Shown here: positions 22,931 through 34,323 of the stretch, in pieces | Position numbering within the stretch: position 1 is the stretch's first letter | Layout of the letters: each line of letters starts with the position of its first letter | DNA from: Doris montereyensis | Taxonomy: Eukaryota > Mollusca > Gastropoda > Nudibranchia > Dorididae | Assembly (NCBI GenBank): GCA_037039925.1 | Contig: JAXRKP010000416.1 | Coordinates: 182,501-246,500 of the forward strand | DNA: 64,000 bases | Direction of reading: 5' to 3' | The notes under the pieces: model-generated | The model's database searches: none | What the model saw: the letters and a program-made list of their open reading frames with translations, nothing else | What the model was told of the DNA's origin: nothing | Translations under genes and position numbers: made by a program

Positions 22931-24085
22931 TCATAGTTATTGTGAGTACATGTGTTTTCTTCTTCAAACATGATACAGTAGATCACAGATTTAACAACCA
23001 GCCCCAGGCAGAAAAAAAAGTTTGTTATTATCTACAGTTTTTTAAATATCAGTCATAAACAAAGAAGAAACAGCCGTTGGTGGGCATTACCATGAACTCG
23101 AAACCGTTAGTTTGTTTTCAATGTGTTTGTTATAATCGTGTTTACTGTATTTCAATTAGATATTGATAAAAAAATGTTACTGATATCAAATGAGACTGTT
23201 TCCATGAAGAAATTATCATTTTTCAGTTAGAAAGAGTATGACTTTGCTAGACAGACAGGGATCTATAACTGCGTGTCCTTATTATCTAGTAGTCCATGGC
23301 ATGTATAATTTTTTAATGTATGTTGTTTTGTGAACACATGTCTATGTTTGTATATAGGTGTGTGTGTGTGCTTAAATGTAGGTGTGTATTAGCATACTTG
23401 AATGTTTCCTATTGTTATAAATCATTGCATGCTTGCATTATGAATGAATAAGATTTCTTTATACATATTTTTTTCTAGCGCATAGAGCATGGATTAAGTT
23501 TTTCCATGGATATGCGCTATAAAATGCTATCTATTATATTAATTATTATTCTTCTTCTTGTTATTATTATTATTATTATTATCATTATTATCATTGTTAT
23601 TTTTATCATTAACAAATGTATTCCAAATTTCAAAACCTTTTGATAATATATAATGGTTTTCTATATTGGGAAGCTCTTTTTACATTACCTAGAATGGGAA
23701 ATGAGACTAGAACTATATCTAGTTATAGATCTAATAAAATCAGCTTTTGTAGTCATCCCTAACACATTCCTAACTTTCCCTTTCGTGTTGCCGTTTAACT
23801 TATGGTCTCGCGTACTATTATGCTAACAGGATCCTTCCAAAACCACTTTTAAAATACACTTATCTATATTTACATTAGTGTTCCCAGATTTAAAAATTGC
23901 ATAGCTAAATATTAGGTCTCTAACGGCTGTCGCTTATGTCTGCACTCGACTGAACACACAAGAAATAGATGCTTGTTCTTAATGGATCTACTCAAAATCT
24001 AGATAATAAAGCTTAACAAACCCATCAATTTATCGCCTAAACAACGTGCCCACCGCTACTCGGAGAAGATCATTTTTTGCATTTT
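22931..24085. other. No gene seen; TTA repeats
   Basis: AT-rich DNA downstream of P-b. It holds (TTA)n at about 23520-23605 and a short block ctaaatattaggtctctaac at about 23905 that recurs at about 25271. No protein family is recognisable. Confidence 0.45.
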
Positions 24086-24962
24086 TTTACAGGACTTGAG
24101 AATTATGGAGCCTACCAAAGATGGGTCAAAACAACATCAGAGAGAGCATTTTTCAAAAAAAATGAAAAACAAGGGAGGCATTATGATTATGAGCAGTCAA
24201 GGTCAGAAATAGAAAAAGGTTTAAACTATTTTTAACTTCAGATCTCCCACTCCACCTGGATGGAAGAGATGATGTTTGAGGGCCGGGCAAATCGGTTGCA
24301 CACAAATTTATTGATCAAAGATTAAATGTACAACTGAAGAACACAAAGACTTTTTCGACAGAGTAAAACAACTGAAGTTAAAAACAATGGAAAACACAAA
24401 TAAAGTAACAAATTCAAAGGGGAAAATTATTCAATTCAAAGAACAAGGGGATTTTAGCTTTTCAACTTTTAATCAAGTCTCAATAGCAGAACCAATCAGC
24501 ATTGAAAAATGATGACATATGACACCAGTCCCGCATTGCTTGGGTACACCAGACGAGTTTATGGCCAAGACAAACAAAGCTACTGCAGTTCCAGTTTGTT
24601 GCACGTGATGCACATGATTCTGTTTATCCATCTTCAACCAGAGGCGAAACCATTTACATTGAAGATGGGAATGCTGTATTTTATACACTCAAGGAGTTGG
24701 CCAACGTTTGAGTTGATATGTTTACAGGTCCTTGACAGATTAGCAAAAAACGGACGTTATTTTTTGTTCGTATAAACGATGTTCCATTAAAGCACAGGAA
24801 AGATTGGAGTGAGTGAGAAGTTCATCATTGAAGGAATACACCAGAGGAAACCTGCAGACTTCAAATTATTTCTTCAAAATAATGAAAACAAAGTGCAATT
24901 TATCAATTTGATGGGCGTCTGGGAGGGCAACGTGCCGCATGTGAAATTTGTTTTTGTGTTTT
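24086..24962 (+). pseudogene. PIN-like-domain fragment of an unnamed repeated family
   Basis: After a polypyrimidine tract and acag (24090), an exon-like block reads LENYGAYQRWVKTTSERAFF. A second block (about 24275-24500) reads FFDRVKQLKLKTMENTNKV then GKIIQFKEQGDFSFSTF. A third (24520-24950) has LGTPDEFMAKTNKA, SSTRGETIYIEDGNAVF (about 24640), CSYKRCSIKAQERL in broken frames, and FIIEGIHQRKPADFKLFLQN (about 24820). From memory, a widespread invertebrate family shows the same order (a K-x-FxxRVKxxKLKTF block, GTLxKTNKA, 'DGMAxLQxL' and 'RIDVVFDxYxxxSIKxxER'), and the last part resembles a PIN-type nuclease fold. Function is unknown. Multiple frameshifts. Confidence 0.4.
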
Positions 24963-26040
24963 TCTCAAAATGCCATTTTTGATTAATTAGTCACACTATT
25001 TTGAGTAGATCTCTTAAAGTTACTGTTAGAATTAGCTGTAAATTTGACACAATGTTCTGTATAAATAAGTATATCTTACAAAGAGATTTTCTAGATATTC
25101 TGTATAATTTTTTATTTTTAAAATTTTTTGTGTCTTATTGTCCTGAATTATCGGAGATCTGAATATAACCAAAAGAGCCAACTTTGAGGCTGGATAACTA
25201 AAAAAGTGATAAAGATAATTGAAATCAGCTTTTGTAAGGTGTTAGAGTATGCTAACATAGAGTGCCCATGCTAAATATTAGGTCTCTAACTTAAATAGTT
25301 CTTAAGATCTACTCAAAATAAAATAGCATATTTATCGCTGACTCAACATTTTGTTAAATCACGCATTCAAAAAAATGAAAATTTTTATTTTAAGGTTTAA
25401 ACTATTTTTACTTCAGCCATATGAACACACTGATGTTCATAAACAAGTATAATAACAGTAATACATAGATTTGGGTTATACCATAGCCACCTCCCCTTAA
25501 TGCAATAGACATAATTTTGACCATGTATGCATATAATATTTTGTTTAATACCATCTTGAATTTGGGTATTTGAAAATAAAAGCGTTGATAAAAATGTTGA
25601 TTTTTGTTCAAATGTGTCAAACTTTATAGCTTAGTATTTGTATGGAAAGCATGATTAGATTGCATCATTTTGGATGATCTGTTGCACAATGTTGTGGAGT
25701 GTGTGGAAACACCAATACAGAGTTTTTGTTGTCTTTTTTTTCTCCTGCAGCTGGCTAAAAGCATAAAAACGCGCAGTTTTCTGTATTTTCGGATCTGCGA
25801 AATTTAAAAAATTCATAAATAAATTATTTGTTGTCCGATTTTCAAAATTGAAATTGCAATCTTCATAATTCTTTGAGAAGAATATAGATTTGTAAACTCA
25901 ATATTGATATTTCAACAACAAAATTAACACATTCCACACCTACTAAAAGAAACTAGAAAGATGATTTCAGTTAAGTCAGTTGAGAAAAGCACCCAGACAA
26001 AAAAAGGGGATTGCTTTCTTGTGAGAAAACTTGAAGAAAA
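24963..26040. other. No gene seen; short inverted repeat
   Basis: Very AT-rich. A 20-bp inverted repeat joins about 24998-25018 (attttgagtagatct) and about 25302-25320 (agatctactcaaaat). Parts of 25270-25420 (ctaaatattaggtctctaac; ggtttaaactattttta-cttcag) repeat 23905-24240 in direct orientation, suggesting a partly duplicated flank. No coding region recognised. Confidence 0.4.
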
Positions 26041-26057
26041 GTTTCAGATCAGGGTAA

Positions 26058-27890
26058 ATGTTGACAAGCAATATAGGAGAAGTGAAAAATCTAAATGACA
26101 AAATTGATGAACTTAAGAAGCAAAAAAGAGCAGAACAGCAACTGAAATCAAAATACAAAATTGAGTTAGCAGACACCCTGGAAACGGCACAAACAATTTT
26201 GCTGGAAGATAATGATTGTAATTGTAAACCTTTAAATTTGAAAGCAGATGGAAACATAAATAATACTTATTCCAATGATATTCATGTTACTTTCATGGCT
26301 TTGCAAGGAGAAGCCGATGTTGCTGCATCGAAATGTTCAAAAGTAGTCAATGTTATTTCCAAATATCTTTACAAAAATGAAATCAAGATAGATGACCTCC
26401 CTACCACACAGACGGCCCTTAATTTTGCAAGTGAGGGTTATTTCTTGTCAAAAAACGCAGGCTATTGGAGAGTATTAGAGATTCCAATCACTTTACCTTT
26501 GGTATAGATGAAACTTCACGACAGAAAAGACGATACCTAGAAAGACACATAGTTTTGTCAAATGGAGGCACATTGAGTTTAGGCTTTTGCGAAATAGCCT
26601 CAGAAGATGCAGATACCCTGCTTACAAAGTCAATTGAATTACTTAATGATTTATGTGATATTTACTGTTCTCATGGTGAAACTTTTGATCGAGATAGCCT
26701 ATTCAAAGAAATTTTGGCAAAGATGAGATGTTTGATGAGCGATCGTGCTTCTGTAATGAAATTGTTCGACAAGAAGATGGCAAATTATAAAGTAGAAATT
26801 TTAGGCACTGATTGCAGTACCTTCTTTTTATTTTGCAATGCTCATTTTTGCTAGGTGTAACCACTGCTGTGGAGTCTGCTGTGAAGGAAATAAAGTCTAG
26901 TTTTGATGAAAAAAATATCAAATTGAGTAGGGATAAATATCCTGACAAATATTTTAGATTTAGTCACGACAGTGAGCTGATTCCTTTTCGGTTGATAAGA
27001 CATGCAGCGGATGTGTTTGGGCCCCGACCTGACGAGAAAAATGGATGTCGTTATGAATGGTTAGTGTATTTGGAGTCTATTGGCATTCAGTCTCGATTTT
27101 CTAGTTACAGAACTAATAGATTCAATAACATTTTTGACAATGCTTCTTCTGCTATTCTTTTCATAAAGACCACATTATTGACTTTTTAGTTAACAAAGCT
27201 TCAAATGACAATCTTAAGCTACAGAGCATTCGTGATGATATTGCAGATGAGAATATAATGGCAATGGTGTCAGCTTTAGCCAAATTTAATTATTTGTTTA
27301 CTTCTCCATTTTGGAAGTTATTGAATAGCCATGTTAAATATGGTCAGTTTCCCCCATTTGTTGTTCTCATGCGTCAGTTTCTTGTTAAAGGCCAACCTAC
27401 AGAAACACCCGTCTTCTTGGATTATGCAACTCCCTCTCTGGACATGAACTGTCTTGAATCAGAAGTTTTTCATGAAACATTCAATTTGATTTGTGTAAAA
27501 ACTACTGTTGTTCTGGAGAGGCAGTTGTCTGATTTCATTGATGATGGTGTTTTTGCTGGTAATATTGCTAATGATGTAATGGATATTTTAATGACTGCTC
27601 CATTGTCAAATCTTATTGGTGAGAGGCTCTTTGGAGATCTCGATTTTGACATTGGTAAACGCAGAAATGCGTCTCTTCATTTACGTTCTGCATTAAATAT
27701 GTTTAAGCATAATAAAACTGGGCAATGGTTGGGTAGGAAGAAGAAACAAGATGCAATCAATTTGTTGAATGCTGCAAGAAAGAATAGGAAGAAAATTAAA
27801 CGGAACAGTATGGAAGAAGAGAAAAGGGTGAGAAGGATTGTAAGGGAACGGTTGGAAGAAAATGAAAAGAAAAGGAAGACAAAGGAGTGA
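26058..27890 (+). pseudogene. Divergent hAT-like transposase, copy B (best-preserved of the 'CNAHFLL' family)
   Basis: Coiled-coil N-terminus (NLNDKIDELKKQKRAEQQL), then SKCSKVVNVISKYL and, after a frameshift near 26470, NHFTFGIDETSRQKRRYLER (first acidic block), RCLMSDRASVMKLFD (about 26730), LFCNAHFC (C-x2-H, about 26835), VFGPRPDEKNGCRYEWL (27018) and YRTNRFNNIFDNASSA. After a shift near 27180 come SPFWKLLNSHVKYGQFPPF and TAPLSNLIGERLFGDLD (about 27595). The last fits the hAT C-terminal dimerisation motif (PxSN...ER-x-FS). The lysine-rich tail ends at a stop at 27888. Only about three frameshifts separate it from a complete protein of about 600 residues. The SDRA block replaces the usual SDGA. 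No TIR found. Confidence 0.65.
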
Positions 27891-27965
27891 GTGTCATATC
27901 GTGGGATCTGTTGTTGTGACGGGTATAAAGTTATACCAAGATTACTTCAACAACTGTGGGTGCCC

Positions 27966-28215
27966 CTGACATCACCATGGGGTGAATTCGAGAACCACTA
28001 CTGTTACGATTACTAGTATTGCATGTAGAAATGCTGTTGCAGGAGCTGTCTGTCATGTCATCCTTCAATCTCCGTAAAACACTAATAACTGACATCACCG
28101 TGTAGGATGAATTCCAAATAAAGACAATTCAAGAATCACTGCTGTTACTATTACATTTAGAAATGTTGGCACTGTCTCCTGCCATTTTCTTTCACATCTG
28201 ACATCTTTCAATTTC
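27966..28215. repeat. Diverged tandem duplication of about 120 bp
   Basis: gacatcacc-tg...gatgaattc...aa-cactgctgttac-attac-...tagaaatg and cttcaat-t-ccgtaaaaca occur once at 27969-28083 and again at 28091-28228, in the 3' flank of copy B. No coding capacity. Confidence 0.6.
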
Positions 28216-28529
28216 CCGTAAAACATTGTTATCACACAAACACACTCACACACACATACCCATTTGAGGTACATGTACATCCTCCTATTCTCTACCACTA
28301 CCACTAAACGCACACACTCTGTCATTCGTACGATCATCAAGAGAGACACACACAATACTATACGCATTCAATGTATCACTGTTTTGTCTACGCAAAAACT
28401 AGTTTATATGTGTAGCTGTGCGTTTTGCGGTGGTGTCTTTCGATCTAGACCCTTCTCTAGAAGTTTAGGACTAAGCTTCTCGGGGTGCGCCAGTTCGTCA
28501 TGCAAATACAAATACAAAACAATACACAT
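28216..28529. other. No gene seen
   Basis: Transition from copy B flank to the AC-rich satellite. Includes cacacacac runs near 28235-28255. Confidence 0.4.
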
Positions 28530-29025
28530 GCACACATACATAACAATATGCCCGTATCCATACAATACACACGCACACAATAATACACACGCACAAATAA
28601 TACACACGCACACATACAATACACACGCACACATACATAACAATGTGCCCCCGTATCCATACAATACACACGCACACATACAATACACACGCACACATAC
28701 ATAACAACAATACACACGCACACATACAATAACACACCCGTATCCATACAATACACACGCACACATACATAACAATGTGCCCGTATCCATACAATACACA
28801 CGCACACATACAAAACAATATGCCCGTATCCATACAATACACACACACACAATACAATACACACGCACACATACAAAACAATATGCCCGTATCCATACAA
28901 TACACACGCACACATACAATACACACGCACACATACAAAACAATATGCCCGTATCCATACAATACACACGCACACATACAATACACACGCACACATACAT
29001 GTGCCCGTATCCATACAATACACAC
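28530..29025. repeat. AC-rich compound minisatellite
   Basis: Repeated blocks of acacacgcacacataca with interspersed cgtatccatacaat, combining into units of about 40-60 bp. The long minus-strand frames (Val-Cys-Val-Tyr repeats) are artefacts of composition. Confidence 0.9.
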
Positions 29026-29047
29026 GTCTGAAAAAGGACAATGAAGA

Positions 29048-29049
<2 letters not shown>

Positions 29050-29103
<54 letters not shown>

Positions 29104-29164
29104 TTTATTTGTATTACAATTATTATTATTATTATTATATTATTATTTTGACTTTATTATTACA

Positions 29165-29202
<38 letters not shown>

Positions 29203-29203
29203 C
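29050..29203. repeat. (ATT)n microsatellite
   Basis: Three runs of att trinucleotides interrupted at about 29101-29125 and 29140-29165, directly upstream of P-c. Confidence 0.95.
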
Positions 29204-29282
29204 ATTCAGTAGGCTAGATCTACTTACTTTTTCTACCGAGAATTTGAAACTGTATGTTTTTTTCTTTTCATTTATTCCAAAC

Positions 29283-30972
29283 ATGGGGAGAAAATGTTCA
29301 GTCTACAAATGCAAATCTGGATACGACGGCGAGAAAGTGACAGTGTACAAGTTTCCAGATGGTGAAAGTGAAAGACATCAGTGGATATCTTGTATACTCA
29401 ATAAATTCACCAAAGTTACTCAGTTTATGAGTGTATGTGCTCGTTATTGGCCAGCTGATGTTGCTTTAGTGCGGAAGAAGGGAGGTAGATACCCCGGAAG
29501 AAGGGAGGTAGATATCCCGGAAAAAGGGAGGTAGATATCCCGGAAGAAGGGAGGTAGATATCCCGTTCCTTCTGTACCACCATCTATTTTCCCCAATGTT
29601 CCCGATTCCTGTGTGCCAACTCATACTTCGTGTACACCGAGACCAACATCAAAGTCCCTCAGCTCTGCAAGAAATCCATCGTTTGATGACATGTCAGAGT
29701 TTAGGAAAAATGAGCGTCTTAAAGAAGCCACCTTTTTGGATGAGTTTAAGGATAAATTTTCTTCAGTAGGGCTGTTGTCTTCTTGTGGAAATTTGATTAC
29801 ATTACAAAGTGTTTGTAGAACTGGTTGTGTTCATACATTTTCCTGTTATTTTACTTCTGGGGATGATGTCAACCATTTTTATGTATCATCTGAATTGTAT
29901 TTCCATTTGAAGCACATCCATCAACCATCGGTTAAAAGCACTGTGAGTAGTGTGAGGCATTGGAGTGAGTTGGAGGAACTTGTACGTTTTGTTCAGCATT
30001 ATTCTGAACAAGAGAATATGAAGCTCAATTTTTTTATTGATGCTTTTTGCTACCCAGAGGTACAATCGTCCAAAAAATACCCGTATTTATTCTTTGGAAG
30101 ATCTGACATTGGCCTTTTCTTGGTATTCTATGTCAAGAGCACTCTACGTTGTGTTAAGGATTTTTTTTAATGTTTACCCTCTGTTACAGCTCTAAGACGG
30201 ATTACTCGGGTTGCCAAAAACACCGAGGATAATGCTTTATTTACTTCTGTTTTTTGGCCAGCTGGATCCAAGAAGCAGAGGATGTATATTAATTATTGAT
30301 GAAGTTTATATTAAAGCTTCTCTGTCCTACCGTGGAGGAACTGTCTTTGGGTTTCCTGAGGATCACCCTGACAAGTTGGCGACAACTTTGTTATGTATTA
30401 TGGTGAAGTGTTTTTTTGGATCCAAATCCAAGTCATTCCTCGTCAAATTAATTCCATGTTTTGCTATCAAAGCAGAGTTTCAATTTAATGTTATTTCAAA
30501 TGTCATTAATACGTTGGAACAATGTGGAGCTGCTGTTTTTGGGACTTTTATTTTTATGTGACAACAACCGAATGAACCAACGTTTTTTCCCCAGCATGTT
30601 CAACTCACCAGACCCTGCACAGCCCTGGATTGCTCGTTCTCCAACGTCTTCTTCAAGACCATTATTTTTAAATTTTTGATCCTGTACATATCATCAAAAA
30701 CATCAGGAATAACTGGCTGACGGAAAAATGTCAGACCATCAAGTTTACCCACAATGGAAATCCCATGACTGCTAGTTGGCCTGAATTGAAATTGCTTTTT
30801 GAGTTTGAACGTAACCATTTTTTCAAACTCTCTTCGTTAACAAAGTCTGCCATTCAGTTTCAGCCGAAGGGGAGTATTTCAAGAATTGTTAACATATATC
30901 TGAAACGATATTGTTGTAGAAGACAGGAGGGAGAAAGTGGAAACACAGCCAGCAAAAGACGAAAAATTGCCA
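29283..30972 (+). pseudogene. P-element/THAP9-like transposase (P-c)
   Basis: The ATG at 29283 opens MGRKCSVYKCKSGYDGEK (THAP C-x4-C) and VTVYKFPDGESERHQWIS. The third/fourth zinc-ligand site reads VCARYWPAD: the His normally at C-x2-H is Tyr, consistent with a single C-to-T change. A 23-bp tandem array at 29473-29564 then adds a stop. Downstream are PPSIFPNVPDSCVPTHTS, a long linker (29613-30170), IIDEVYIKASLSYRGGTVFG (about 30290), CDNNRMNQRFF (about 30558) and HIIKNIRNNWLTEKCQ (about 30690). The frame ends near 30970, where a MULE fragment begins, so the C-terminus is lost. Frameshifts near 30150, 30245, 30545 and 30670. Confidence 0.75.
29473..29564 (+). repeat. Four 23-bp tandem units in the P-c THAP exon
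   Basis: Units of ggaa(g/a)aagggaggtagata(c/t)ccc start at 29473, 29496, 29519 and 29542. Three extra units add 69 bp, a multiple of 3, so the original frame (KKGGRYP before, VPSVPPSIFP after) is restored at the end, but the inner units are read in other frames and the third gives an in-frame TAG. Confidence 0.9.
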
Positions 30973-31385
30973 AGCTAACCGTCGTCAACTTTTGTGGTCA
31001 ATTTATGATATTCCATGGGGATGCAACAACAAAGACAGTCTACGCCATGACCGATAAAGACACCAATGAGATCGGTGCCATTAAGAGCAACATGCCTCAT
31101 GTTACCTCTATGTCTATGCTTTGTGCATTTCATGTGCACAAGGCTATAAAGGCTAAGGCACAAAAATTGCAATGTTCAAAAGAGGTGAGGGTCAGCCTGC
31201 AGCGGCTCGCCAATGTCCTTGTCACCACAAATGACATTGCGACATTCAATATAAAAATTAAATTGTATTAAGGAACTGAGCCCTGATTTTTTTATGTACT
31301 TATCTACACAACACACTGGTTGGTTAATCACTTAATGTTGATTCCTGGGCGTATCACGCACGCCTGCACGGTCGCCTGTTGAGTC
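30973..31385 (+). pseudogene. MULE transposase fragment
   Basis: KTVYAMTDKDTNEIGAIKSN (about 31032), MLCAFHVHKAIKAKAQKLQC and KEVRVSLQRLANVLVTT match the main MULE copy (34990-35200) closely, then ITHARLHGRL in another frame matches about 35300-35330. The D in MTDKDTNE is the second catalytic Asp. The first (DGTYKTN) and the Glu region are absent. The fragment begins where P-c stops and ends where the N-terminal exon of the next MULE copy starts. Confidence 0.7.
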
Positions 31386-31679
31386 TCAGCGGGCAGCCAT
31401 GGCTTTCATTTTCATTGAACAAATTTTTGGCTTCTTTGACTGAGGAATTCACCAACAAATTTGAGGACAACAAACAAGAAAGCAATGCAATGTTTAAGAC
31501 GAAGTCGTCTGAAACTGTCATAAAGGCGAATCAGAAGTCCAAGAACCAGATCCCCTCGCACTTTGTGTACAATCGGGTGCACTATGTGTGTACCCATTAT
31601 GGCGAACCGAGAATCCGTGGGAATGGAGTCAGATCCAGGACAAAGTAAGTGAAGTTCAGTTGTATCTACTTAGATCTAC

Positions 31680-32830
31680 ATCTATTACATTATCCCGTGG
31701 TGCCCATTTTTTTTTATACTTTGAGTTGACAAAGTGTAGATCCTAGTTATGCTGACGGAATTTTTACTTGCAGGCCTGGCTATGCTAGTAATGGTATGCT
31801 TCCGAAATGTTTTACTCTGGCCCTTTCAGGCCTAATATAGATCTAGATCATGGTGAAGTATTGTCTAGATTTGTTTTACTCTCTATGCCACTTTTTAGGT
31901 CTAGTTATGCTGAACATTTTTTTACTTTGACTCTTCCCAGGCGTAAGTACCACAGAATTTTTTACTTTGACCCTTCCCAGGCTTAGCCCTACTGTCGAAA
32001 TATTTACTTTGCCCCTTTTCAGATCTAGATCTAGTCATGCCCATGCTGCCGAAAGTTTTAGATTGACCCTTTCCAAGCATAGTTATGGTGCCTAATTTTT
32101 TACTTTGACTTTGATCCTTCCTAGGCCTAGTTGTGCTGCTGAAATTTCTACTTTGACCCTTCCCAGGCCTAATTGTGCTACTGAAATTTCTACTTTTGAC
32201 CCTTCCCAGGCCTAATTGTGCTGCTGAAATTTCTACTTTGACCCTTCCCAGGCCTAATCGTGCTACTGAAATTTCTACTTTGACCCTTCCCATCCTTTCT
32301 ACTGAAATTTCTACTTTGACCCTTCCCATGTTAATTGATGCTACTGAAATTTCTACTTTGACCCTTCCCAGGCCTGGAAATTTTATGCTTGCAGACATTT
32401 TTACCTTTATCCTTTCCCGAGTCCTAGTTATGTTGCCGGATTTTTACTTTGACCCTTCCCAGGCCTGGTTATGTTCTGAAATTTTTAGCTTTATCCTTTC
32501 CCAGTCTAGTTACATATACTTTCCAGGCCAGGCCAACATTTCTGAAACTTCTGATCCTTTCCAGGTCTACATGTATGTATGCAGCCAACATTTTTACTCT
32601 GATCCTTTCAGGTCTACATATATATGCAGCCAACATTTTTACTTTGATCCTTTCCAGGTCTACATATATATGCAGCCAACATTTTTACTTTGATCCTTTC
32701 CAGGTCTACATGTATATATGCAGCCAACATTTTTACTCTGATCCTTTCCAGGTCTACATGTATATATGCAGCCAACATTTTTACTTTGATCCTTTCCAGG
32801 CTTAGTTATGCTGTCAAGTTTTTCTACCAC
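31680..32830. repeat. Minisatellite of about 43-bp units in MULE intron 1, each ending like a splice acceptor
   Basis: Tandem units based on gctactgaaatttctac, then tttgacccttcccag|gcct, best conserved at 32100-32400 and drifting on either side. From 32530 to 32800 a sub-version reads catgtatatatgcagccaac...tttgatcctttccag. Almost every unit ends in a pyrimidine tract plus CAG. The real exon-2 acceptor (gttgttttcag, ending 32895) lies just beyond the array. Confidence 0.85.
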
Positions 32831-33588
32831 GACTTAGATTACTTTCCAGACCTAGTACAAAATTTCAATTTCTTCCCCAATTGTGTTGTTTTCAGACACT
32901 CAGCAACAGGATGCAAGGCATCATTTGTACTGAAGTACAATTACTATGAAAAACACATCTCTATCACAAATGCCCACATGACTCATAATCACTCAACAAC
33001 ACCTGAAACATTTGCACAGGAGCCCCAAGTCAAGCGACTTGCACAAACTGAGCGGAAGAGTTTGGAGGTATGATGTTTGTTACTGAACCATGTAATGAAG
33101 GCATTGTATTTCTTGATTTGTTGGTGTTTGCACCTTACCTTCCTTTTACCTAATGAACGTTTCTTTCAATTTGTTTCCCCCATGAATCAAGTTGATTTTA
33201 ATTTTAAAAAAGAACAGGTTGCTTAGGTCTTCCTTAAAGAGGAAATTGAGGGAAGTAATGTTGGGTCCTAATGTTTCCTTGCACTTTTTCTCTCCCTTCT
33301 GTAATGTCTTTTCTTCGTAGGACATTGTGGAACTAAATCTGCGAAATGAAAATCTCATGCGCATGGTAAATACCAAATTCAAGAAAGCATATACCTTGGC
33401 AGAAATTCGGAGAATGAAACATCAATGTAAGTACTACTGTGCCCTGGTGAGTTTTAAAAAATAGTTTTTATCAATTTGGTATTCAGTGAAGTTTTGGATG
33501 AGTTAGAACGATGAAGCAATAGCAGCTGTCCAAAAGCAGACTGTCCAGTAAACCTGCTATTGGACAGAACCCTAATCTATCTATTTAT

Positions 33589-33876
33589 TTAACCTTCGCT
33601 GTACGTCGCATAAGGCGAGCTTTGTTTTTTCCTATACAAAAGGTCGGGGTGTGTCACAGCCCACAACGTACGGATTGGGGTAGTAAAAATGCATGTGCGC
33701 TGGTGAGTATGATTTTTAAGTTACGTCACTACAATTTTGCTCACAGGTAAATGTGTGATACTTGAGGAATTCATGAAATTTCAAATCTCTAGGTCAAAAA
33801 TTGTAAATTCTGGAGGACTTCAAAGGTCAATTGGGGTGTATTAAACTATTACACCCCAACGTACGGCGAAGGTTAA
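33589..33876. mobile_element. TTAA-flanked MITE in MULE intron 3
   Basis: TTAA at 33589-33592 and 33873-33876 bracket a 280-bp element. Its ends are inverted repeats: CCTTCGCTGTACG on the left and CGTACGGCGAAGG on the right. The block cc(c)a(c)aacgtacgg recurs inside (about 33661). A TTAA duplication with a CC... tip is the hallmark of piggyBac- and Kolobok-type elements. Non-coding, so presumably mobilised in trans. Confidence 0.75.
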
Positions 33877-34323
33877 AAACAAATCGCGCAAAATCCCCAA
33901 ATTTTAGTCAGCCTCCACAAACTATATTTCTTGACGGATTTCGCACAAAGGCGCCCATGTAGGTGTGGGGCCCTCTCCTGGGGATGCAAAGAATGGCACC
34001 TACTGTCTGTGTTGCATGGTACAATGTACAGTAAAAGGCTGCAAAATGTACACACTTTCCTCCCTTAATGTCCCTTCTGTCCCACTGTCTATATACATGA
34101 TAGCTGATTGTATTTTGATGTTGATTCTGATTTCAGTGAAGTCTGGTCGTGCCCGTGCCACGTGGAAGATTTATTACATAATTTGGAGGGCTACAGTCCT
34201 ATGGGCAAGTTAAGGTCCACATATCAGACAACGGAAATGGGAGGTTGTGTGATGATGTTGCCTTTTCAACATCCCACATGACCAACTTGTTTCACAAGTA
34301 CCCGGATGTAATATACATGGATG

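Noticed and set aside
28404..29050. Overlapping minus-strand frames up to 204 residues (Val-Cys-Tyr-rich)
   Set aside because: Translation of the AC-rich minisatellite in three frames; not a gene.
31922..32805. Long frames on both strands (up to 172 residues) with repeated sequence
   Set aside because: They come from the 43-bp intronic minisatellite; open in opposite strands at once, with no domain.
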